This document shows positions 23,221 to 30,023 of a stretch of 32,698 nucleotides of DNA, piece after piece (position 1 is the first letter of the stretch; each line of letters starts with the position of its first letter). Under the pieces are notes generated by a model. The model saw nothing but the letters and a program-made list of their open reading frames with translations, searched no databases and was not told the DNA's origin. Location: positions 1 through 32,698 of the forward strand of contig JAFPBP010000267.1 of assembly GCA_017424085.1 (NCBI GenBank). Reading direction: 5' to 3'. Origin of the DNA: Clostridia bacterium. GTDB taxonomy: Bacteria > Bacillota > Clostridia > Oscillospirales > UBA644. The translations under genes were made by a program, and so were the position numbers.

Positions 23221-26091
23221 TTACGGAGAAACGGGAATCGGGGTTCCCGTGTTCTCCGAGGTGGTTTCGTTGATCGGTGCGGGGGTCTCTCCTCCGTTCA
23301 CGGAGGGATCGGTGGGATCTCCCGTTTCGCCGTTCTCGGGAACGGAGGGCGTCGGGGGAACGATCACCATTTCGGGGTCGGTCAGATAGTTGGGAGCATC
23401 CCCGTAATACTCATGGGTGGTGCAGACGCAGTTGGAGCGGCCGCTGCTGCTCGAGGAAACCCCGGGGAATTCCCCTTCGGGAAGCGCATAGCAGGGATAT
23501 TTTCGATCCACCAGAAGAACCATTCCCTCGGTCAGTCGGGGACAGACCGTTCCGCCGTCGCTGACCGTGATCTCGCACTTGAAGGAGCGCTGGATATCAA
23601 CGAAGGTACGAAGGACCTTCTCGGGACAACCCTCGTGGGCAATGCGGTTGGACTCGGCGCAGACGTACAGCTGATGGTGAACGTCACAGGTTTCGGTAGG
23701 CTCCGTGCCTCTCTTGTAATAGAAGGTCTGCACGCAGGATCCGCGGGGATCGGAGGAGCAGTAGGGACCGGGGAGCTTGCCGCTCTTATAACAGACGGAG
23801 CAGGAGATGATATCGGAGGGCTTATCCATGGAGGATTCGGTGATGCCCTTCATATGATGGATCTCCAGCATCACGTCGTGCCACATGACGATATGATGGG
23901 TATTGTTCAGCTCGCTGGGGGTATCGTAGCCCCACCAGATGCCCGCCAGATAATCGTCGGTATAGCCCACGAACCAGCGGTCCTTGTATTCATTGGTGGT
24001 ACCGGATTTTCCTGCCGTGTAGATATCACCCAGATTCGCCTGCCCCGCAGAAGCGGCGCTGGTTACAGCACCGTGCAGAATGTCGGTGATCAGGAATGCG
24101 GTCTCGGCAGAGAAGACCTCCTCCCGTTCCACGGCATTATCCAGCAGGATGGATCCGTCATGGGAGACCACGCGATCGTAGGAGCGGGTATAGGTGTAGA
24201 TCCCTTCGCAGGCAAAGATGGAATAGGCGGTGACCATTTCACGGACGGTGACGCCGTGCGTCAGAGCACCCACCGACAGAGGCGCAAGGGACTGACCGTC
24301 GGCAGCGACCAGATTCTTGAAATGGAGGGTGTTGACCATGAAATCGTAGGACTTGGCGATCCCAACCATCTCAAGCGCCCGTGCGGCAGGCGTATTCAAA
24401 GAACCGGACAGGGCACGGAACACAGAGATCATTCCGTTGTAGTTACGGTTGTAGTTGACGGGCCATTTATATCCTTCCTCGTCGGTCAGAACGGGGACGT
24501 CGTCAATGGCAGAGCCCAGAGTCAGGATATCGTTCTCAATGGCATAGCCGTAAACGCTCAAGGGCTTAATGGACGATCCCGGCTGACGGACGGCGTGGGT
24601 AGCGCGGTTCAGAGAGAAGGATTTCTCCTTTTCACCACGCCCGCCGATCACGGCGAGAATGGCGCCCGTGTCGGGGTTGGTGACCATCATTGCCAACTGA
24701 GGCAGCTCGACGGATCCGTCCTCCAGGGTGATGACATCCTTTTCGGATCCCTTGTACTTGAAATTATCCTCGTTGGAGAAGAAGGATTCCAGATAAGACT
24801 GAATGTCGGGATCGATGCAGGCATAGATCTGAAGACCGCCGCGGTATACCAATCGATTGGCTTCCGCCTCGGTATAGCCCTCCGCCTTCAGATCGGCGAT
24901 CACGTCGCGGATGACCATATCGGTGTAGTAGCTGTAGACGGTCTTGGTGGTTTCCACCTCTTCCTCGGTCTGCTCCCGATTCGCCACGAGATCGGGCTCG
25001 GCATTCCGATAGAGTTCGAACTCTTCCTGCGTAATGAACCCCTGCTGGTACATATACCAGAGGCAGTTTATGCGACGGGTCCGATTCCGCTCGGGATAGA
25101 GGGTCGGATCAAATGCGGTGGGGGATTTGGTGATGACGATGATGGTTGCGGCTTCCAGGGGATCCAGCTCGGAAACATCCTTGCCGAAATAAGTCTTCGC
25201 CGCCGCCGCAACACCGTTTGCACCGGAGCCGAAATAGACGGTATTCAGATAATACTCCAGAATCTGATCCTTATCGTACCGCCGCTCGATATACAGCGCC
25301 TGCAGCATTTCCTTGATCTTACGCATGGGGGTCTGATCGGCTTCCCCCGTAATGTTTTTGATCACCTGCTGGGTCAGAGTCGAGCCACCGCCAATGCCCG
25401 AGGTCGGGCGATGCGTCACGTAAGCGAAGGAATATTCCAGAACCGCACGGACCAGACGGATGGGGTCCACGCCCATGTGCTGATAGAAGCGCTTATCCTC
25501 GATTGCGATCGTAGCGTTCTTCACGTTTTGGGAGATTTCATCCCCCGAGACCCAGATACGGTTTCCCGAGGAGCTTTCCACGCTCTGATAAACGTAGCTC
25601 TCCCCCGTGGTGGGATTGGTGGCATAGATGAAGGACGTATAGTCCATATCCATGGTAGCGAACCGCTCGTCCAGCTCGGGATCGGAGAAGGAATAGATCA
25701 CCGATACCATAACGCCGAGCGCGATCACGCCGATGATCCCGCCCAGGCAGATCATATGCAGGATAAAGGTCCAGCATCCCTTGAGGAACCGAAGGATCCA
25801 GGGCTTGCGGCGGGCATAATGCATGGGGTCGGTAACCCAAAGGGGAGCATTCCCGTCGGGATATTCCGAAAGGTCGGGCAGCTTTCTCAGACGCCTGCGA
25901 TCGGGATCGACGCGGCGACGGAAGAAGGCGGCAATGGATGCCCAAAAGCCAAGATCCTCTTCCTTCTCTACCTTTCTCTTCTTCTTTTTCTTCGTGCTCT
26001 TTTCGGCTTGCTTGCGCCGCCCTGAGCGCGGACCGACGACGGGCTGCTCCAGTCCGTCGCGATTCAGGTTGTTATCGTCAAAATTACTCAC
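23221..26091 (-). CDS. Bifunctional class A penicillin-binding protein (transglycosylase/transpeptidase, PBP1A type)
   Basis: 956 residues from GTG at 26091 (GGAGG 7 nt upstream). Order: a basic cytoplasmic segment (about 1-95, several Lys runs), one transmembrane helix (about 105-135), a GT51 glycosyltransferase with EDKRFYQHMGVD (198-209, catalytic Glu) and GGSTLTQQ (about 235-242), and a transpeptidase with SSIK (506-509), SLN (564-566) and KSGTT (695-699). It polymerises and cross-links peptidoglycan outside the membrane. The C-terminus is unusual: an extracytoplasmic ~150-residue extension with twelve Cys, then a Pro/Thr/Gly/Glu tail. It is longer than the usual 700-850 residues. Consensus promoter upstream; rluB follows. 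Confidence 0.96.
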   Translation of the reverse strand: MSNFDDNNLNRDGLEQPVVGPRSGRRKQAEKSTKKKKKRKVEKEEDLGFWASIAAFFRRRVDPDRRRLRKLPDLSEYPDGNAPLWVTDPMHYARRKPWILRFLKGCWTFILHMICLGGIIGVIALGVMVSVIYSFSDPELDERFATMDMDYTSFIYATNPTTGESYVYQSVESSSGNRIWVSGDEISQNVKNATIAIEDKRFYQHMGVDPIRLVRAVLEYSFAYVTHRPTSGIGGGSTLTQQVIKNITGEADQTPMRKIKEMLQALYIERRYDKDQILEYYLNTVYFGSGANGVAAAAKTYFGKDVSELDPLEAATIIVITKSPTAFDPTLYPERNRTRRINCLWYMYQQGFITQEEFELYRNAEPDLVANREQTEEEVETTKTVYSYYTDMVIRDVIADLKAEGYTEAEANRLVYRGGLQIYACIDPDIQSYLESFFSNEDNFKYKGSEKDVITLEDGSVELPQLAMMVTNPDTGAILAVIGGRGEKEKSFSLNRATHAVRQPGSSIKPLSVYGYAIENDILTLGSAIDDVPVLTDEEGYKWPVNYNRNYNGMISVFRALSGSLNTPAARALEMVGIAKSYDFMVNTLHFKNLVAADGQSLAPLSVGALTHGVTVREMVTAYSIFACEGIYTYTRSYDRVVSHDGSILLDNAVEREEVFSAETAFLITDILHGAVTSAASAGQANLGDIYTAGKSGTTNEYKDRWFVGYTDDYLAGIWWGYDTPSELNNTHHIVMWHDVMLEIHHMKGITESSMDKPSDIISCSVCYKSGKLPGPYCSSDPRGSCVQTFYYKRGTEPTETCDVHHQLYVCAESNRIAHEGCPEKVLRTFVDIQRSFKCEITVSDGGTVCPRLTEGMVLLVDRKYPCYALPEGEFPGVSSSSSGRSNCVCTTHEYYGDAPNYLTDPEMVIVPPTPSVPENGETGDPTDPSVNGGETPAPINETTSENTGTPIPVSP

Positions 26092-26144
26092 GGAAAAACC
26101 TCCAGAGAAAAACGGGATGCGTGTTAGTATAAGAATACAAGTAT

Positions 26145-26173
26145 ATTATACACCATTTTTTCCGAAATTGCAA
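26145..26173 (-). promoter_or_regulatory. Sigma-A promoter of the class A PBP gene
   Basis: Minus strand: TTGCAA (26168-26173), 17-nt spacer, TATAAT (26145-26150), about 55 nt upstream of the GTG start. Confidence 0.8.
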
Positions 26174-26245
26174 GGGGTTTTCCCGCAGATCGGGAAAATC
26201 ACACAAAATCGTTCCATCTTTTTCCGAATTTACGGAAAAATTCGG

Positions 26246-26686
26246 TCAGACAACGCCCTTTTGAAGCATTACGTTGGCGTAAACGGCGCTCTCCCCCGTA
26301 GCAATGATGGCGTAGCAGGTGCGGGCACGGTCGTAGAACTCAAAGCGCTCCACCTGCCCCACGGCGGCGCTTCCCCGCGCATCGTGCTTGGAAACGATGG
26401 ATTCGTATTCCTTCCAAATGGGAGTTTCGATCTTTCCCACGTCCCGATCCATCAGCGCCATCAGAGACACGGGGGTGTCCACGTAGGTATCCAAAGGGAA
26501 CACCTGCAGAATGGCATCCAGAAGCTCGGGGATATTGCAGGAATCGTAGCGCAGGACGATAGCGTTCTTTCCCATACTTTCGGAGGGAAAATTTCCGTCC
26601 GCCAGCACAATGCGGTCGCTGTGTCCCATTTCACAGAGGACCTTCAGAAGCTCGGGGGAAAGGATTTTGGGAATGCCCTTTAACAT
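26246..26686 (-). CDS. fucU: L-fucose mutarotase / RbsD-FucU family protein
   Basis: 146 residues, full length for the family. MLKGIPKILSPELLKVLCEMGHSD (1-24) contains the conserved His of the active site. IVLADGNFPSES (26-37) and the late YANVMLQKGVV are family hallmarks. FucU interconverts alpha- and beta-L-fucose anomers; related proteins act on other pyranoses such as ribose. The start is ATG at 26686 with GAGG upstream, and the gene has its own promoter (26716-26744) nested in the terminator of the preceding oxidoreductase gene. No fucose isomerase or kinase is in the window, so the fucose assignment rests on sequence only. Confidence 0.9.
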   Translation of the reverse strand: MLKGIPKILSPELLKVLCEMGHSDRIVLADGNFPSESMGKNAIVLRYDSCNIPELLDAILQVFPLDTYVDTPVSLMALMDRDVGKIETPIWKEYESIVSKHDARGSAAVGQVERFEFYDRARTCYAIIATGESAVYANVMLQKGVV

Positions 26687-26715
26687 AACGGATACCTCGT
26701 CTCGGTTTTTCTTTC

Positions 26716-26744
26716 ATTATAGCACAAAGCCGCCGTTTTGTAAA
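26716..26744 (-). promoter_or_regulatory. fucU promoter overlapping an upstream terminator stem
   Basis: Minus strand: TTTACA (26739-26744), 17-nt spacer, TATAAT (26716-26721), about 30 nt upstream of the fucU ATG. Its -35 lies in the loop, and most of its spacer forms the distal stem arm, of the hairpin at 26726-26760. Confidence 0.7.
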
Positions 26745-26760
26745 GACCGACGGCGGCTTT
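26726..26760 (-). terminator. Terminator after the Gfo/Idh/MocA tandem pair
   Basis: A perfect 11-bp GC-rich stem (26726-26736 with 26750-26760, 13-nt loop) lies just beyond the stop at 26768. The T-run is short on the minus strand (CTTTGTG) and better on the plus strand (CTTTTCTT), where no gene ends. Termination on the minus strand may be partial. Confidence 0.65.
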
Positions 26761-26767
26761 TCTTGCA

Positions 26768-27901
26768 TTAAAGTTCGACAAATTGATGGGTTTGCGCCGA
26801 TTTGCGGGCGGCAAGACACATGCGCGCGCTGAGAATTCCTTCCGACAAGGGAGAATGAGAAACGTCCTCCCCCTTCATGACAGCAATGAAGTTCTCCGCC
26901 AGACGGCGGTCTCCTCCGCTGTGGGATCCTGCGCTCTGAATGGTGATCCGATCCTCACGGTCGGACATGTGATCAAAATAGGTGACGGTTTTGGCGTTGA
27001 AATCGAATTCTACGGTGCCCTTGTATCCGATGAAGCGGGCGCCCCGCTTTCCCGCGCCCTTGCGGGCGATGAAGTTCTGGGTGTAGGTGACGCACAAGCC
27101 GTCGTCATACTGCATGAGAACGGTGGCGCTGTCGTGATTCCCCGTATCCACGGCAAAGCAACATTTCGCCGTGGGGACCGCATACTTGGAATCGTACTTT
27201 TCCAGCTGATAGGGCGACTCGGGGCAGGTGAGATATTCGGGACAATCCTTGCACGCCAGCCCTGCGGGCTTGTTGCCCTTGAAGACCATCTTGGACTCCA
27301 TGGCGCAAATGGTTTTGGGGCCGCTGCGTCCGAGAACGTAGTTGATGTAATCCAGATCGTGGGTGGATTTCTGCAGGAACAATCCGCCCGTGATCGATTC
27401 ATCCCGATACCATTTGTGATAGTATCCGCGGGCATAGTTTACGTTATTGTACGCCTGCACCTGAGCAACCTCGCCGATGACGCCGCGATCGATATAATCC
27501 TTCACCACGTCCACCAGCTTTGCCAGCCGCAAGGGGAAGGAGACCACGGTTTTCTCATTCATGAGGGGCTGAATGGTTTCCAGCGCCGTCAACTCCTCCT
27601 CGGTGATGCTGACGGGCTTTTCCAAAAAGAGAGGAAGCCCGTAACGCGCCACCAGAAGGGCGTATTTGGTATGCAGATCACAGCGCGTGCCCAACACGAT
27701 CCCGTCCAGAGTTTCGCAACGAAGCATCTCCTCCGCATCCGCGTACCAGGCACAGTTGGGAAATTCCTCTCCCCGTGCCTTTTTAATTTCCTCCCAACGG
27801 GGATCGGCGATCGCCTTCACCTCGCATTGACCGAAGGAGGCAATGCTGCTCCAGACCGAGGCAGAGCGGCTACCGAAGCCGATAAATCCGATCTTCAACA
27901 T
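26768..27901 (-). CDS. Gfo/Idh/MocA oxidoreductase with Cys cluster, copy A
   Basis: 377 residues. N-terminal Rossmann fold (MLKIGFIGFGSRSASVW), EKPVSIT (94-100, conserved Lys) and GGLFLQKSTHDLDYINYVLG (172-191, Asp/His catalytic region). A cysteine cluster C217-x2-C220-x5-C226 is followed by C247-C248, which could bind metal; its role is unknown. The substrate is probably a sugar or polyol. The start is ATG at 27901 behind GGAGG, 15 nt after the paralog B gene, so both are on one message. It is nearly identical to copy B over residues ~137-210 and ~253-310, and more divergent near the N-terminus. It lies upstream of fucU. Confidence 0.93.
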   Translation of the reverse strand: MLKIGFIGFGSRSASVWSSIASFGQCEVKAIADPRWEEIKKARGEEFPNCAWYADAEEMLRCETLDGIVLGTRCDLHTKYALLVARYGLPLFLEKPVSITEEELTALETIQPLMNEKTVVSFPLRLAKLVDVVKDYIDRGVIGEVAQVQAYNNVNYARGYYHKWYRDESITGGLFLQKSTHDLDYINYVLGRSGPKTICAMESKMVFKGNKPAGLACKDCPEYLTCPESPYQLEKYDSKYAVPTAKCCFAVDTGNHDSATVLMQYDDGLCVTYTQNFIARKGAGKRGARFIGYKGTVEFDFNAKTVTYFDHMSDREDRITIQSAGSHSGGDRRLAENFIAVMKGEDVSHSPLSEGILSARMCLAARKSAQTHQFVEL

Positions 27902-27916
27902 AACGAACGCCTCCGA

Positions 27917-29050
27917 TTACAGCTCCACAAAAGTATGGGTCCGGGCGGACTTGCGGGCGGCAAGGCACATCTTGGCGCTCAGAATGCCCTGAGACAGGGG
28001 GGAATGGGACACGTCCTTTCCGCTCATGACGTCAATGAAATTCTGCGCCAGATTCAGATCGCCGCCGCTGTGAGAGCCCGTGGACTGAATGGAGATGTGA
28101 TCCACACGGTCGGACATGTGATCGTAATAGGTGACGGTCTTGGCGTTGAAATCGAATTCCACGGTGCCCTTATAGCCGATGAAACGGGCGCCCCGCTTTC
28201 CCGCACCCTTACGGGCGATGAAGTTCTGGGTGTAGGTCACGCACAAGCCGTCGTCGTACTGCATGAGAACGGTGGCGCTGTCGTGGTTGCCCGTGTCGGT
28301 GGCGTAGCAGCATTTTGCGTCGGCGATGACCCGCTTGGGATCGTACTTTTCAATGTTGTACGAAGACTCGGTGCAGGTGAGATATTCGGGGCAATCGGCG
28401 CATTTCACCCCTGCGGGCTTGTCTCCCTTGAAGACAAGCTTGGACTCCATGGCACAGATCGTCTTGGGACCCGTGCGTCCGAGCACGTAGTTAATGTAAT
28501 CCAGATCGTGAGTGGATTTCTGCAGGAACAATCCGCCCGTAATGTCGGTATCGCGATACCAGCCGTGATAATAGATGCGTGCGTAATTGACGTTATTGTA
28601 CGCCTGCACCTGCGCCACCTCGCCGATGACACCGCGATCGATGATATCCTTGACCACGGTCACCAGCTGAGCAACCCGCAGGGGGAAGGAAACCACGGTC
28701 TTTTTGTCCATATGAGGAATGGATTCCAGCTGAGCAATCTCCTCATCGGTGATGCTGACCGGCTTTTCCAAAAAGAGGGGGATATCGTACTTGGCAACCA
28801 GAAGAGCGTACTTGGTATGGAGATTGCAACGGGTGCCGACGAACACGCCGTCAAGCTTCTCCTTCTCCATCATTTCCTCCGCGTTGGTATACCAGGTGCA
28901 ATCGGGAAGCTCCTCTCCCCAGACTGCCTTGATCTCCTCCAGACGGGGATCGGCGATGGCTTTCACGGTGCAAAGACCGAAGGGTGCCAGATTCACCTTC
29001 CAGAAGCCCGAGGCGCGGGATCCGAATCCGATAAATCCTACATTCAACAT
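27917..29050 (-). CDS. Gfo/Idh/MocA oxidoreductase with Cys cluster, copy B
   Basis: 377 residues, same length as copy A and aligned with it almost without gaps. MLNVGFIGFGSRASGFW forms the dinucleotide-binding start, EKPVSIT lies at 95-101, and KSTHDLDYINYVLG is in the catalytic region. Cys217, Cys220, Cys226, Cys247 and Cys248 are all retained. Strong differences from copy A lie in residues 15-75, which contact cofactor in this fold, so the two may differ in cofactor or substrate preference. The start is ATG behind AGGAGG. First gene of the operon B-A (with fucU possibly reading through). A putative operator and weak promoter lie upstream, divergent from a deacetylase gene. Confidence 0.93.
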   Translation of the reverse strand: MLNVGFIGFGSRASGFWKVNLAPFGLCTVKAIADPRLEEIKAVWGEELPDCTWYTNAEEMMEKEKLDGVFVGTRCNLHTKYALLVAKYDIPLFLEKPVSITDEEIAQLESIPHMDKKTVVSFPLRVAQLVTVVKDIIDRGVIGEVAQVQAYNNVNYARIYYHGWYRDTDITGGLFLQKSTHDLDYINYVLGRTGPKTICAMESKLVFKGDKPAGVKCADCPEYLTCTESSYNIEKYDPKRVIADAKCCYATDTGNHDSATVLMQYDDGLCVTYTQNFIARKGAGKRGARFIGYKGTVEFDFNAKTVTYYDHMSDRVDHISIQSTGSHSGGDLNLAQNFIDVMSGKDVSHSPLSQGILSAKMCLAARKSARTHTFVEL

Positions 29051-29089
29051 GACGTTTTCCTCCTGTTTGTTTCGATTTCGTTTGAGTTA

Positions 29090-29118
29090 AGTGTATCACA
29101 TCCGCAGGGCGATTGATA
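29090..29118 (-). promoter_or_regulatory. Weak promoter of the Gfo/Idh/MocA operon
   Basis: Minus strand: TACACT (29090-29095) as -10 with a poor -35 TATCAA (29113-29118), 17 nt apart. A weak -35 overlapped by a direct repeat (29115-29146) suggests activator dependence. The element is by eye only. Confidence 0.35.
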
Positions 29119-29146
29119 GGGACAAAACGCCTGAGATATGGACAAA
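29115..29146. promoter_or_regulatory. Direct repeat, putative AraC-type operator
   Basis: GATAGGGACAAA (29115-29126) and GATATGGACAAA (29135-29146) match at 11 of 12 bases, offset by 20 bp, so both lie on the same DNA face. The left copy overlaps the putative -35 of the minus-strand promoter; the right copy lies ~40 bp before the plus-strand -35. No regulator gene is in the window. Confidence 0.5.
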
Positions 29147-29184
29147 TCGATCGTCTTATCGGAAAGCTTTCTTTTGCACGGGGA

Positions 29185-29213
29185 TTGACAAGGCACTCAG
29201 AATCTGTTATAAT
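29185..29213 (+). promoter_or_regulatory. Consensus sigma-A promoter of the polysaccharide deacetylase gene
   Basis: TTGACA (29185-29190), 17-nt spacer, TATAAT (29208-29213): both hexamers are perfect. The RBS AGGAGG follows at 29221-29226 and the start codon at 29236. Confidence 0.88.
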
Positions 29214-29235
29214 AGGGAAAAGGAGGATGGATTCC

Positions 29236-29946
29236 ATGAACTTCATGCAACGCACCGGAAAAAAGAAGGCTGTCACCTTCAGCTATGACGACGGGGTCAC
29301 TCAGGATATCAACCTCATCGAAATGATGAACCAATACGGTTTGAAGGGCACCTTCAATCTGAACTCGGAGTTATTGGGAAAGCCCGGCATTCTGATTCGG
29401 GAAAACCAAAAGATCTCCCACTATAAGATCCGCCCCGAGGACGTCAAATACGTCTACGACGGGCACGAGGTAGCGGTCCACACCCTGACCCATCCCCTGT
29501 TGACCAAGCTTTCCGACGGGGAGATCATCCGACAGGTGGACGAAGATCGGAAGAATCTGCAGGATCTGGTGGGGTACGACGTGGTGGGGATGGCATACCC
29601 CTGCGGCGGGCAGAACAACGACGATCGCGTAGCTCGGGTGATTCGGGAGAACACGCCCTTGCGCTACTGCAGAACCATCACAAACACCGACAGCTTTGCT
29701 CCGCAGAACGATCTGCATCGGTTCAATCCAAACGTATATCACGTGATGGAATTCGACCGACTCATGGAGATGGGGCGACGGTTTTTGGAGTCCGAAGCGG
29801 AGGGCCCGCAGATCCTTTACGTATGGGGGCATTCCTACGAGCTGGACTTTCATCCCGACAACCGCGTCAAAATGGAAGAATTTTTCAAGCTGATCGCCAA
29901 TCACCCCGATATTTATTACGGCACGAACGCCGAGGTTTTGCTTTGA
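29236..29946 (+). CDS. Polysaccharide deacetylase (NodB/CE4 family)
   Basis: 236 residues from ATG at 29236; upstream in-frame starts lie before or inside the promoter. Motif 1 is TFSYDDGVTQD (about 15-25, catalytic Asp-Asp). Motif 2 is HTLTHPLLT (H-x3-H, metal ligands, about 84-92). AYPCGGQNND resembles motif 3 (about 118-127), and VWGHSYELD lies near the C-terminus (about 198-206). CE4 enzymes remove N- or O-acetyl groups from glycans such as peptidoglycan, chitin oligomers or xylan. No signal peptide is present, so the enzyme is predicted cytoplasmic, which suggests small acetylated sugar substrates rather than the wall. Divergent from the oxidoreductase pair and ended by a strong shared terminator. 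Confidence 0.88.
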   Translation: MNFMQRTGKKKAVTFSYDDGVTQDINLIEMMNQYGLKGTFNLNSELLGKPGILIRENQKISHYKIRPEDVKYVYDGHEVAVHTLTHPLLTKLSDGEIIRQVDEDRKNLQDLVGYDVVGMAYPCGGQNNDDRVARVIRENTPLRYCRTITNTDSFAPQNDLHRFNPNVYHVMEFDRLMEMGRRFLESEAEGPQILYVWGHSYELDFHPDNRVKMEEFFKLIANHPDIYYGTNAEVLL

Positions 29947-29955
29947 GAAAACAAT

Positions 29956-29993
29956 AAAAAGGACGAGGAATCCGAAAATTCCTCGTCCTTTTT
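29956..29993. terminator. Strong bidirectional terminator
   Basis: A perfect 16-bp stem (29956-29971 with 29978-29993) with A5 and T5 runs at its ends works on both strands. It separates the convergent deacetylase and phosphoesterase genes. Confidence 0.92.
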
Positions 29994-30023
29994 GATTGAC
30001 GGGTAACATATTAAGCAAGAAGG

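Larger units (their letters stand above)
26768..29050 (-). repeat. Tandem gene duplication, ~1.15-kb direct repeat
   Basis: The two oxidoreductase genes repeat with a 1149-bp offset. Long stretches are nearly identical in DNA, for example 26965-27118 against 28114-28267. Differences there are mostly at third codon positions, consistent with purifying selection or gene conversion after an old duplication. Confidence 0.85.

Noticed and set aside
23218..26025. 935-residue open frame on the plus strand over the PBP gene
   Set aside because: Shadow of a firmly identified class A PBP; the composition is Gly/His/Ile-rich without domains, typical of a complement frame in GC-rich codons.
26178..26198. 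8-bp hairpin TTTTCCCG/CGGGAAAA downstream of fucU as its terminator
   Set aside because: No T-run follows on the minus strand and it abuts the -35 of the PBP promoter; a terminator role cannot be supported.
26234..26255. CCGAATTT/AAATTCGG inverted repeat near the fucU stop codon
   Set aside because: It is followed by A rather than T residues on the minus strand, so it is not a convincing intrinsic terminator.
26783..29116. 777-residue open frame on the plus strand over the two Gfo/Idh/MocA genes
   Set aside because: It mirrors the codons of both minus-strand genes, has no RBS or recognisable domain, and repeats because the genes are duplicated.
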